From the NCBI RefSeq assembly GCF_028372415.1, contig NC_092875.1:439711377-439775376 (forward strand): 64,000 nucleotides of DNA. The letters run 5' to 3'. The stretch is from Notamacropus eugenii (lineage: Eukaryota > Chordata > Mammalia > Diprotodontia > Macropodidae). Positions 20,408 to 32,300 of this stretch are shown one piece after another (position 1 is the stretch's first letter; the number at the start of each line of letters is the position of its first letter). Below the pieces are notes generated by a model, which was not told where the DNA came from, ran no database searches, and was given only the letters and a program-made list of their open reading frames with translations. The position numbers and the translations under genes are program-made.

Positions 20408-21993
20408 GCTTTCCCCTATAGACAGCAGCAGCAGCAGTGGCTGTTTCCAGAGCTCTAGGTCCAGATTGTGGGTGATGGAGCAGCTATCAGTACACATCCC
20501 ATGCTCCTGGAAGCAGAGAACTACCTTGACAAAGAGTTCAAAAGTCAAGTAGTTGACTGGGAAAATGAGTAAAAACAGGAAAAAATCAGGAAAAAATATA
20601 GAATCTTACTTTGGTGACAAGGAAGACTATAACATACAACCAGAAGAAGACAACAGAGATAAAGCCCTCATGCCAAAAGCCTCCAAGAAAAAAATGAATT
20701 GATCTCAGACCATGGAAAAGCTCAAAATGTATTTAGAAAATCAAGAGGAAAAATTGGGAAGGAAAATGAGAGTGATGCAAGAAAATCATGAAAGGACGCA
20801 TCAACTACCTGCTAAACGAGATGCAAAAAATTGCTGAAGAAAATAACTTAAAAAATAAACTGACTGAAATGGCAGAGGAGGTCCAACAAAACAATAAGGA
20901 GAAGAATGCCTTAAAAAATACAATTGGCCATATGGAAAAAGGAGGTCTAAAAGCTCACTGAGGAAAATAATTCCTTAAACATTAGAATGAAACAGATGGT
21001 AGCTAATGACTTTATGAAGAATCAAGAAATTATAAAACAAAATCAAAAGAATGAAAAAACAAAAGACAATGTGAAATATCTCATAGTAAAAACAGTTGAC
21101 CTGAAAAATAGATCCAGGAGAGAAAATTTAAAAATTATTGAACTATCTGAAAGCCATGATCAAAAAAAGAGCCTAGACATTATTTTTCAAGAAATTTTTA
21201 AGGAAAACTGCACTGATATTCTAGAACTATAGATATAGAAAGAATCCATAGAACATCTCCTGAAAGAGATCCCAAAAGGAATACTCCTAGGAATATTGTA
21301 GCCAAATTCAAGAGTTCCCAGTTCAAGGGGAAATATTGCAAGCAGCCAGAAAGTAACAATTTGAGTACTGTGGGAAAATAATCAGGATAACACAAGTTCC
21401 AGTAGCTTCTCCATTAAGAGATTGGAGGACTTGGAAAATGATGTTGCAGAGATCAAAGAAGCTGGTATTAAAGTCAAGAATCACCTATTCAGCAAAATGG
21501 AGAATGGTACTTCAGGATTAAAAAAGAGACATTCAATGAAATAGAGGCCTTTCATGCATTCTTGATGAAAAGACCAAAGCTAAAAAGAAAATTTTACTTT
21601 CAAATACAAGATTCAAGAGAAGTTTGAAAATGTAAAAAGGAAAGAGAACTCATAAGGTACTTACTAAAGTTGAACTGTTTACAATTCTACATAGAAAGGT
21701 AATATTTGCAGTTTGAGAGTTTCTTTTAGGGTGGTTGGGGGATTAAATATAGAGACAGAGGGCACAGGGTGAGTTGAATATGAAGGGGTGATATCTAAAA
21801 AACTAAAATTAAGGGGTGAAAGAGGAATATTTGGAGGAGAAAGGGAGAAATAGAGTGGGGTGAATTATCTCTCACATAAAAGAGGCAGGAAAAGCGTTTT
21901 CAATGGAGGGAGGAAGTGAGAGGGAATGAGGGAACCACAGTCTCATCATATTTGCTGTAAGGAGGGAATAACATGCATACTCAATTTTGTATG
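20408..21993 (+). repeat. HAL1-like half-L1 element, first part
   Basis: This is an L1-related element with ORF1 but no ORF2. It has a short 5' region ('agcagtggctgtttccagag' recurs at 52.57 kb), a decayed ORF1 (20565 to about 21632) and the beginning of a purine-rich tail ('cttactaaagttgaactgtt', 'tctcatcatatttgctgtaa', 'ggagggaataacatgcatac'). The tail breaks off at 21993 where a minus-strand L1 begins and resumes at about 28135. Confidence 0.8.
20565..21632 (+). pseudogene. HAL1-like ORF1 (L1 ORF1p-type)
   Basis: The product would be an L1 ORF1p-type RNA-binding protein. The start is taken at the ATG of 'MSKNRKKSGKNIESYFGDK', because the same opening is seen in the L1 ORF1 at 27484 (minus) and at 7351 (minus). 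Next come a Lys/Glu/Asn-rich coiled-coil region (about 20690-21100), then the RRM-like block 'SRRENLKIIELSESHDQKK' near 21113-21170, then the C-terminal domain words 'ERSHR..PERDPKR'-like and 'AAFQAFLMKRP'-like near 21250-21580. Several stop codons (for example after 'KKKMN' near 20700 and at 21230) and frame changes (near 20945) break it. Usual length is about 340-360 codons, which the span fits. Non-functional today. Confidence 0.75.
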
Positions 21994-22239
21994 AAACTAT
22001 GTGTTATATTATTTATTTTCAGAGTTCTACAATCACTTCCACATAACTTAGATTTTTCCCCCTCCTTAACTCCTCCTTCCCCTTCCCTCCAAGAGTTGGC
22101 ATGCAATTTTATATAGGTTCTACACATATATTCCTATTAAATATATTTTCATCTTAGTTATGTTCCATACAAGAATTAAAATGAAAGTGAGAAATCATAA
22201 AACAAACCAAAATGTAGTACAAAAGAAAAGGATTTGTTA

Positions 22240-25200
22240 CATTCTATGATAAAATTTCATAGTTCTTTCTCTGAATGTGACTGCTGTAAATATTTTTGTA
22301 CATATGGGACCATTTCCCATTTTTATGATCTCTTGGGGATATAGTCCTAGAAGTGGTATTGCTGGTCAAAGGGTAGGCACGCTTTTGTAGCCCTTTGGTC
22401 ATAGCTCCAAATTGCTCTCCAGAATGGCTGGACGAGCTCACAGTTCCACCAACAATGAATTAGTGTTCCAACTCTTCCATATCCTCTCCAACATTTATCA
22501 TCATCCTGTTTTGTCATGTTACCAATCTGACAGGCGTGATGTTGTATCTCAGAGTTGTTTTGATTTGCATATCCCTAATCAGTAGTGATTTAGAGCATTT
22601 TTTCATATGACTATAGATAGTTTTGATTTCTTCCTCTGAAAACTACCTGTTCATATCCTTTGACCATTTATCAGTTGTATTCTTGTACAATTGGCTCAGT
22701 TCTCTATATATTTTAGAAATGAGGCCTTTGTCACAGACACTAGTTGTAAAAATTCTTTCCCAGTTTTCTGCTTTCCTTCTGATCTTAGTTGCCTTGAGTT
22801 TGTTTGTGCAAAAACTTTTCAATTTAATGTAATCAAAATTATCCATTTTGCACTTCATAATGTTTTCTATCTCATGTTTAAGTCAAAAATTCTTCCCTTC
22901 TCCATAAATCTGATAACTATCCTATTCCTTGCTCCACTAATTCATTTATAGTATCAGTCTTTATACCTAGATCATACACCCATTTGGAATTTATTCTTAT
23001 TATGTACAGTGTCAAGGACTGGTCTATGCCTAGTTTCCACTATACTGTTATCCAGTTTTCCCAGCAATTTTTGTCAAACAGTGAGTTCTTATCCCAGAAG
23101 CTGGGGTCCATGGGTTTATCAAACAGTAGATTGCTATATTCATTGACTACTGTATCTTGCGTACCTAACCTATTCCACTGATCTACCCATCTGTTTCTTA
23201 GCCAGTACCAAGTCGTTTTGATAATTGCTGCCTTATAATGCAATTTGAAATCTGGTAGGCCTCCTTCCCTAGCATTTCTTTTTATTAGTTCCCCTGATAT
23301 TCTGGACTTTTTGTTCTTCCAGATGAATGTTGGCATTATTTTTTTCTAGCTCTGCAAAATAATTATCTGATAGATTGATTGGTATTGCACTGAATAAGTA
23401 AATTAATTTAGGTAGAATTGTCATTTTTATGATATTGGCTCAGCCCACCCAAGAGCCACTAATGTTTTTCCCACTTACTTACATCTGAATTTATTTGCGC
23501 AAGAAGTGTTTTCTAATTGTGTTCATATAGTCCCTGGGTTTGTTTTGGCAAGTAGACTTCCAAATATTTCATAGTGTCTACCAAAGCTTTAAACTGGATT
23601 TCTCTTTCTATTTCAGGTTGTTGGGCTTTGTTAGTAATATATAGAAATGCAAAAGATTTGTGTAGGTTTATTTTGTAACCTGCAATTTGGCCAAAGTTGT
23701 TTATCTAAGTAGTTTTAAACTTGATTCTCTGGGTTACTCTAAGTATATCATCATATCATCTGCAAAGAGTGATAACTTAGTTTTTTATTTGCCTCCTTCA
23801 ATTTCTTTTTCTTCTCTTATTGCTACAGCTAACATTTCTAGCACCATACTGAATAATAGTGGTGATAATGGACATCCTTGTTTTACCTCTGACTTATTGG
23901 AAATGCATCTGGCTTATCTCCATTGCATATAATGCTTGCTGATGGTTTTAGGTGGATACTGCTTATTATTTTATGGAAAGTTCCATTTATTCCTATGTTC
24001 TCCAGTGTTTTCAATAGGAATGAGTGTTGCATTTTGACAAAAGTTTTTCTGCCTCTATTGTGACAATCATGTGACTTCTGTTAGTTTTGTTGTTGATATG
24101 ATCAATAACGTTAATAGTTTTCTAAATACTGAAACATTCCTGCATTCCTGGTATAAACCCTACCTGATTATAATGTATTATTTTCTTGATTAGTTGCTGT
24201 ACTCTTTTTGCTAAAATCTTGTTTAAAATTGTTGCATCTATATTCATTTCTGAAATTGGTCTATAATTTTCTTTCTGTGTTTTGACTGTTCCTGGTTTAG
24301 GTATCAAAACCATATTTGTATCACAAAAAGAATTTGGGAGTATTCTTTCTACCTCAATTTTCCCATAGTAGTATTTCCCTATATGGTATTGGAATTAACT
24401 GCTGTTTAAATGTTTGATAGAATTCACTTGAGAATCCATCTAGCCCTGGAGATTTTTTCCTAGGAAGTTCATTGATGATGTTTTCAATTTCTTTCTCTGA
24501 GATGGGGTTATTTAAGTATTCAAGTTTCTCTTCTTTTAGTCTGGGCAATTTGTATCTTTTAAAATAATCATCTATCTCATGTAGATTGTAAAATTTATGG
24601 ACATACAGTTGGGCAAAGTAATTTCTTATTATTGTTTTAATTTCCTCCTCATTGGAGGTGAGTTCACCCTTTTGATTTTTGATATTTGTAATTTGGTTTT
24701 CTTCTTTCTTTTTTTAATCAAATTGACCAAATTGATCAATTTCATTGAGTTTTTCATAAAACCAACTCCTAGTTTTTTATTAGTTCAATACTTTTCTTAA
24801 TTTCCATTTTATTAATCTCTCCTTTAGTTTTCAGTATTTCTAATTTGGTATTTACTTGGGAATTTTCAATTTGTTTTTTTTCAAGTTTTTTCAGTTGTAT
24901 GCCCAATTTATTGATCTCCTTTATCTCTATTTTATTCATGTAGGCACTCAAAGATATAAAACCTTCCCAAGGAATTGCTTTCACACTCCCCCATAAAACT
25001 TGGTAGGTTATCTCATTATTGCCATTTTCTTGAATGAAGTTGTTGGTTGTTTCTATAATTCATTGTTTAACCCACTCATTCTTTAGGATTAGATTGTTTA
25101 GTTTCCAATGAGTTTTTGGTTTATGTTTCCATGGCTTTTGATTACATATAAGTTTTATTGCATTATTATCTGAGAAGAATGCACTGACTATCTCTGTCTT

Positions 25201-25850
25201 TCTGTACTGGATTGTGAGGTTTTTGTGGCCTAGTACATGGTCAGTTTTCATATGTGTGTCATGTACCACTGAGAAAAAAAAGTGTATTCCTTTCTATATT
25301 CATTCAGTTTTGTCCAGAGATCTATCATATCTACCTTATCTAAAGTTCTATTCCCCTCCTTAACTTCTTTCTTGTTTATTTTGAAGTTAGATTTATCAAG
25401 TTCAGAGAGGGGGAGGCTGAGGTCCCCTGCTAATATGGTTTTATTGTCTATTTCTTCTTGTAACTCCCTTAACTTCTCCTCTAAGAATTTGGATGCTATA
25501 CCACTTGGAGCATATATGTTTAGTAATGAATTTGCTTTGTTGTCTATGGTGCCTTTTAGCAGAATATAGTTTCCTTCCTTATCTCTTTTGATTCGATCTA
25601 TTTCTGCTTTTGCTTGTCTGAGATTAGGATTGCTAACCCCACTTTTTTTATGTCAGCTGAAGCACAATAAATTCTGTTCCAGCCTTTTACCTTTACCCTA
25701 CGTGTATCTCCCATTTTCTTATGTGTTTCTTGTAAACAACATATTGTTGGATTATGGTCTTTGATCCATTCTACTATCCATCATTGTTTTATGGGAGAGC
25801 TCATCTCATTCACATTCACAGCTATCATTATCATTTGAGTCTTTCCCCCC
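22240..25850 (-). pseudogene. L1 ORF2 (endonuclease-reverse transcriptase), decayed
   Basis: ORF2p makes the nick and copies L1 RNA at the target. Read on the minus strand, the apurinic-type endonuclease comes first: 'PTICCLQETHKK' near 25750, 'NSLLNIYAPSGIASKF' near 25520, and 'KTDHVLGHKNLTIQYRK' near 25220. The reverse transcriptase follows: '[17 protein letters not shown]' near 24440, '[19 protein letters not shown]' near 24250, '[11 protein letters not shown]', and the catalytic FADD box at 23755-23766. The C-terminal region includes 'PTFIWKNKKSRISGELIK' near 23320 and 'IRDMQIKTT' near 22570. The start lies near 25850 but is not certain. Expected length is about 1200-1275 codons and the span fits. 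Many stops and frameshifts break it. Confidence 0.87.
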
Positions 25851-26403
25851 ATCCCCTTTCCCTTTGTTTATGCTTTTAATTCTCCCTTCTCCCTTCCCCT
25901 CCCCAATAGAGTTTTAATTTTTGACCACCTCCTCCCTCAGTCTTCCCTCAGTTCTTTCAGCCTCCCTTCTTTTTAATCCCCTTTTGTCTTACTACTTCTT
26001 CCCTCCCTTTTAGCCTCCTCTCCCTTTTTCTTTCCCCCTTACCCTCTATTGCCTATAGAGTTAGTTGTATTTCTATACTTAACTGAGTTTGTTGTGTCCT
26101 CCTTGAATCCAATCAGATGAGAGTACCTCTCCAAAAATACTCATCTCCCTCCCCTCTTTCCCTCTACTATAATATATTTTTGTGACTCTTCCTGTGATGG
26201 AATTTATTTTTTTCCTGTCTCCTCCCTTTGACATCTCCCATTACAATCTCTTCATTCCTTTCAATCATTTTTGTTTTCATCACATCATTTAATTTATAGT
26301 CACTCCCTCTATCTATGTATAGCCCTTTTACATTTCATAATAAATATACAATTCTCAAGATTAACAGGTATTATCTTCCCTTATAGGGATGTAAACAGCT
26401 TGC

Positions 26404-27484
26404 TCATATTGTGTAACAAGATTTTTTTTCCCATTTACCTTTTTGTGCCTCTCTTGAGACCTGCATTTGAAGACCAAATTTTCTGTTGTGTTCTGGCCTT
26501 TTCATCAGGAAGTTCTGGAAATCCCTTATTTCACTGAATGTCCATTTCCTTGTCTGAAATATTTTGCTCAACTTTGCTGGGTAATTAATCCTTGGTTGTA
26601 GTCCTAATTCCTTTGCCTTATAGAATATCATATTCCAATTCATTCGATATTTTAATGTGGAAGCTGCAAGGTCCTGGGTGATCCTGACTGTAGCTCCTTG
26701 ATATTTGAATTGTTTCTTTCTGGCTTCCTGGAGTATTTTTTCCTTCACTTGACAGTTCTGATGATATTCCTTGGTGTTTTTAGTTTGGGGACCCTTTTGG
26801 GAGCTGAACTGCGAATTCTTTCAATGACTATTTTGTCCTCTGGGTCTAGGACTTCTGGGCAATTTTCCTTGATGATTTCTTGGATGACATCGTCGAGGCT
26901 CTTTTTTACATCATGGCTTTCTGGTAGCCTAATAATCCTTAGATTTTCTCTCCTGGATCTATTTTCGAGGTCAGTTGTTTTTCAAATTAGGTATTTTTCA
27001 TTTTCTTCTTCCTTTCCATTCTTTAGACTCTGTTTGGCTGATTCTTGATGTCTCATAGATTCATTAGCTTCTACTTGCTTGGTCCTATTTTTTATCAAAA
27101 TGTTTTCTGCAGTTAATTTTTGCATCTCCTTTTCCATCTCTCCAATTGTTCCTTTTAAGGAGTTATTTCCATCAGTTAGGTTTTGTATTTCTTTTTCCAT
27201 TTGTCCAATTTTCCTTTTAAAGGAGCTGTTCTCTTCAGTGAATTCTCTTTTCATATTTTTAAAATCATTGGTCAGTTTTTCTTCTATTTCTCTAATTTGG
27301 GTTTTAAAATCCTTCCAGAGCTCTTCCAAGAAGGTTCTTTGCTCTTCTGACCAGTTCATATTCCCTTCTGAAGTTTCAGATGGGAGTACAGTCTCAATGC
27401 TGACCTCTTTGGTATTTGTGCTTTGGTTCTTGTCCCATAGAAAGATTCTATGATCTTTCCTTTTCTGCTTTGCTTTTCACTCAT
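26404..27484 (-). pseudogene. L1 ORF1 (RNA-binding ORF1p), decayed
   Basis: ORF1p is the trimeric RNA chaperone of the L1 particle. The start is taken at 27484, giving 'MSEKQSRKGKIIESFYGTR'. A coiled-coil segment with regular hydrophobic spacing follows ('IREIEEKLTNDFKNMKREF', 'IGQMEKEIQNLTDGNNSLK'), about residues 60-170. Then come the RRM-like part ('SRRENLRIIRLPESHDVKK' when read through the stop near 26980) and the C-terminal part ('KEKILQEARKKQFKYQG', 'YPAKLSKIFQTRKWTFSE', 'NFLMKRPEHNRKF'). The length of about 360 codons suits the family. Stops near 27360 and 26980 and a frame change near 26750 inactivate it. Confidence 0.85.
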
Positions 27485-28134
27485 AATAATAATCCTTTTC
27501 CAGGCTTTTAAGGTAGAGTTCTGCATCTGTGGCAGAAGGAGCTCTGTCCCACAGTTCTTGTGCCTAAAACTTGAGACTTTTTGTGTTTTGGCCTCTGGTT
27601 CTTTCAGCTAGAAATTAAATGCTTCAGCTTACCTGGTGCTGAGCTGACTGGTGTTTGGAAGCAGAGGCCGGTTAGGTTTTTTTGGGTTTCCTTGCAGTTA
27701 CCCTGGAGGTAGCATGTTAAGTGTGTAGGAAGAGTGGTCTGGACACTGGAGGCTCCTCTGCTGAGCTAGAGCATAAGCAAGTTCAGCTGTCTGCACTAGC
27801 GTCTTCTGGATTCCACTGAGTTGCTGAGGCACACCTGCAGTCCTGGTGTTGGCAGTTGCTGCCTTCACCTGCCTGGGGTTCAGGGTCCTCACCCAGTTTG
27901 TTGAGGTAGGACTGTCTAGGACAGCTCTGATCCTGCACTGGTCCCCTTTGGTCACAGCAAGAGGAACCCTTCTTAGGGATCTTTCTAGCCTCATGGGCTG
28001 AGATTCTGTTTACCCATTCTGCTGCTCCCACTGTTCCATGGCTTTTTCCTACGGAAATAAACTCTGGGCTGGTCAAGGTCAATAAGGGGAGGAAGATAGC
28101 AGTTACTGATCACTCTGCCATCTTGGCTTCCAGA

Positions 28135-28728
28135 ACTGGAAATGGGAAACTAGAAACTCTATTTTACACTACAGAAAAGTAGGAGGGAAGAGAATACAGG
28201 GGGTGATAGAAAGGAAGGCAAATGGAAGGAGGGGGTAATTAGAAGGAAACACTTTTGAGGAGGAACAGGGTCTAAAGAGAGAATTGAATAAATGGGAACA
28301 GGATAGAATGGAGGGAAACACAGTTAATCTTTCACAACATGACTGTTATTGGAGGTATTTTGCATGACTACATATGTATAATCTATATCAAATTGCTTGC
28401 CTTCTCAACGAGGGTGGGTGGGGAGTGAGGAAGGGAGAGAATTTGAAACTCAAAGTTTTAAAAACAAATGTTAAAATTGCTTTTACATGCAACTGGGAAA
28501 TAAGACATACAGATAATGAGGTATAAAAATCTATCTTGCCTTACAGGAAAATAGAGGGGAAAGGGATAAGAGAAGGGGGGAGAAGTGATAGAAAGGATGG
28601 CAGATTGGGGAAGGGGTAATCACAATGCACACTGTCTTGAGGTCATGGTTGGGGAGAGATGGAGAAAAAATTTGGAGCGCAAAATCTTGTGGAAGTGGAT
28701 GACAAAAATTAAATTAATTTTAAAAAGA
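28135..28728 (+). repeat. HAL1-like element, second part (3' tail)
   Basis: The tail resumes: 'aactctattttacactacag', 'ggagggggtaattagaagga', 'aaacacttttgaggaggaac', 'catgactgttattggaggta', 'aaattgcttgccttctcaac' and 'aaacaaatgttaaaattgc'. It ends in A-rich sequence near 28728. The same tail is seen intact at 40424-41095, which confirms that both pieces are one element. Confidence 0.82.
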
Positions 28729-31700
28729 CATCACATAAAATGAACTGTATTCATGTGGAATTAGATAAATCTGAGAACATCCCATAGGGTAATGTTGCTC
28801 AATGGATTGACCATAGAATAGCCATCTTGAATCTGAAGTTGATTTCTGTCTCCTGCTAGTCAGCCAAGGTTCTTCATTAGGCTACAGAAACATAGAATTC
28901 TAGATCTAAAAAGGATTCCTCTGATAGTCATAGAAAAAAACCATCATGATCAATTGACAGACAAAGGTAACTATTTCAGACCCTTGACTTTATCTAAAGA
29001 TGCCCATAACAAGGCCTTCTTAATAACCCAAGCAATCATTTACAAAATGTAACATTCAGTTACATTTCCATTTATTGATCTCATTTTGCCAAGTCCTGTG
29101 TCCAGTGATGTGAGAGAAATAAGAGAGGTAGAATGTAAGACATAATCACTTTCCTCAATACATCAACAGTCTCAACTGAAAAGTAAGTCTACCACACATG
29201 ACATAGCTTACAATACTAGCAATTCTCCAACAAACAAGCCTTATTACAAAATTTCATTTATATGTCAGTTATTTGGGACTTCAAATATTGATCAGAATAA
29301 TAAGTGGGAGATAAATTCTTAGCTAGTCTTCTACTCACTTTCACCATCACTATCATCCCAAAATAATTATTTAATACATAATATAGCACAATTCCTGGCA
29401 CATAAGTAGTAATTAACAAAGGTTTATTGCTTGAATGAATTATGGCATCTCCAGGACTAGCCTGAATTCTCAGTCCTGGTGAGCAGGGAACTGAGGAAGA
29501 GAATGGTGGATACCTATCACTGATCAATATGCTTCAACTCCCTATAACCAGCCAGTGCCCAGATTAGTGAAGATTTATCTTAGATTTTCTGCCACAACAC
29601 CTACTTTGCCTTTTACTATGACTAGATCCAGAAAGGTTGGGTACCGTGTTCATACTCAGAGATTGATTTTGAAAGGTTTCTCATTCTGGAACCTATAATA
29701 TTGTGCCCATTCTGTGCTCAATCACTGAATTGTTCCTGAAAAGGCTTGATTTCTCCATAATCACCTAGATACAAGTCCTCTGCTCACCAGGACAAGCACC
29801 TGAGATACTGGTCTCACTACCAGGATCAGATCCAGGACCAAGGCTTCAGATATAAATATGATCAGAAGCCAAGTGGATGCTTGTGATCAGATAAGTGTCA
29901 TCATTTACCATCTTGGCTTGAGGCAAAGGAAAAGGTGCCAATAGTAGGTTCAGTGAGATTCCAGAGATCTTTATCACTAGGAATTTATCAGCTAGGGAAG
30001 CTGAGCCATCTTCCCTGCCTCCTCCACCCCAAACTCCCAGAGCTTCATCATTTGTAACATAATAGTACCCTAAATTACTACCTTGAGAATCTATTTGGAT
30101 TTGGCCTCAAAAATAATACAATAATGTACAGATCTCCAATCCACTGAATCTTTTCCACTTTATATCAATCATATGACTTCACATCACAAGGGAAACCAAA
30201 ACAGTTTACCTAAAGTAGAAAGCACGAAAGTTCATCAACAGCATTAATTCCTTTCACTAATGGTCCCACTCAAATCAGAAATTTATTCCATTGTCCAAGG
30301 AACAGAAACTTGTAAGTGTAGCCCAATACTCTGTAACCTGGCCTAGGCCTGGTTGTCAGTCTAGAGGAGCTGGAATCATTGGAATAACAACCTGACCTGT
30401 GGATGACCATAAAAGGTGATATGACTTCATATCTCCATAGCTTGTACTGTTCATTTGTACACATAGATAAAAGAATAAGAGTTGGCTACTATATTCCATC
30501 ACAAAAGTGTTGTGATGTCTTCCTGGGATCTAGAAGAACAAAGGGGAAAAATGACAATATATCTCAACCCTACTCCACTGCATAGATAGAATTCCCACTG
30601 GTGTAATGTATTACAGATATTAAGTTTGGTGATTTTTTTCACTTATTTTTCTTGCTCTTTTTTTCTTTAAAAATATAGTTTTATATGAGATGTCTGTCTG
30701 GAATTGAAAGGGAGAAAGACACTGAAAGAAATATTCTCATAATGTAAAAGAAAATCAGTGAAATTTATTTTTTAAAATAAATCATACATAACAGTATAAA
30801 TAAAAAACACCAAAACTTCTTCATGTCCCACATAAATTGTTACTGTTAAAATATCAACCATTTCTTTATTGTTCTCTGTTCTCTGAATTACTGTTATGAA
30901 ATGGGTTGTGTGTTAGTATTGTGACTAATGGTTTGCATGTAGTGTATTCATTTGGTTATTCAATCATATTAGGGAGGTTTGGGTGCAAATAATTTCACTA
31001 TTTTTTTCATCCTATAAGTTTCCAAAGGGAAAGTACAAGATTGGGGTATCTATAATCAGTAGCATCTCTATAACATCAGCAGAAGAGAGGGTGAAGTGAA
31101 CCAGAGTTAAATTTCTGTCACTGCATTGAAAGCTGTCATGTTTTGTCTGTTTTAGGTTTTGGGTTTTGTCACAGGACCATAGTATCAGGCCTCATTCGGA
31201 ATGATAACTTCTCTCCCTACTTGAAATGAGCTCATTGTCCTTATTTATTTTCATCCAAGGTTCAAAAATAATCAGGGGATATATCTTGACATTTCCTTAT
31301 TATTTCTAAAAGTTGTACCACCTTTTTATTAATAAATCAATCACTTCCTACTCCAGTTTATTAAATAATATTTATTCATATCATTAAGCATGGAGAAACC
31401 TGTTCTTTAATAAACTTTTTTTTGTCTTTCTCTTCTCAAACTCCTCAATCTCCTAAGCTTAAATAAACATCAGCGTTATTGGCTACACTTGCATGATCAA
31501 CAATGAAGAGTTAAAGACTTCTTTATAATGTATCAGCTATGGGAAAGACCATATCCAAATTCACCTTTATGCATCATTACAACTGATGACTTCTCCTCAG
31601 TTCTAAACACAGATCCCACAATCCAGTTCTCCCAGAATACCAATTACATTTTCTTCTCAAGAACTCTCTTCATGATTCTTCATGATCAGGATTAGACTCA

Positions 31701-32059
31701 ACTCTCTTAAGAAATTAGTCATTTTATTTTTTTTTTCTCTGGTCTCTCTTTAACCATAATTCTTAATCTTTTTAGAATACTAATTAAATTTTCAGATCTC
31801 TTACAGATACCTTAAAGAATATCAGCTAAAATGTCATTTCAAGATTATATGACCTCTTAATGATACAGTAGCAATATTTACTATTTTTGTAGGAAAAGCC
31901 ATTAAAATTGTTCTTCTTCTTGTTGTCCCTTTAAATGTTCTACTTCAATAACATCTAAGATGAATTTATATTCCATCACCCACTCTCTTGCCCACCCCAT
32001 TCACCATCCCCTAAGTACTGGCTAACTTTAAAATTACCATGCCAATTTTTGGTCCTTTG
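28729..32059. other. Mostly unique sequence, no gene seen
   Basis: About 3.3 kb without a host gene. A SINE/L2 terminal scrap ('cacaattcctggcacataag', 'taattaacaaaggtttattg') lies at 29365-29450. The 64-89 codon frames at 29258-30585 show no domain. Confidence 0.45.
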
Positions 32060-32300
32060 TTTCATTCATTGTATTTGTATCTCCATCCCCTATCAACTGT
32101 AAATTCTTCTGAAACACCCCCCCTAAAGTGCCCTGCCCAAATACGCTCCTACTTCTATCTAATATCACTCTTTTGGTCAATGTCACTAATATTCACTCAG
32201 CATCTCATATTGGAAACCTTTGTGTTATCTTTGACTCTTCTCTCTCCTTTATCTCTCACCTCTAATCAGTTACCAATCAGTCTCTTCTCACCATAATCAC
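32060..32300 (+). repeat. L2/L3 LINE ORF2 fragment
   Basis: The words 'ttggaaacctttgtgttatc', 'tttgactcttctctctcctt' and 'taatcagttaccaatcag' match the L2/CR1 region coding 'NLGVIxDSSLSFxxHI', just after the reverse transcriptase core. Short and diverged. Confidence 0.65.

Larger units (their letters stand above)
21994..28134 (-). repeat. Near full-length L1 LINE inside a HAL1-like element
   Basis: Read on the minus strand, it starts at about 28134 with 'ggaagccaagatggcagagt'. A GC-richer 5' UTR follows to about 27490, then ORF1 (27484-26404), a long purine-rich spacer (26403 to about 25850), ORF2 (about 25850-22240) and a 3' UTR ending in 'ctctgaaaataaataatata' near 21996. Total about 6.1 kb, close to full length. 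A candidate target duplication is 'gaaact' on both sides (21991 region and 28160 region), but the exact ends are uncertain. Many stops and frame changes show that it is old and inactive. Confidence 0.88.

Noticed and set aside
27698-28082. Minus-strand frames of 98-99 codons
   Set aside because: They lie in the L1 5' UTR upstream of ORF1 and do not resemble any L1 protein.
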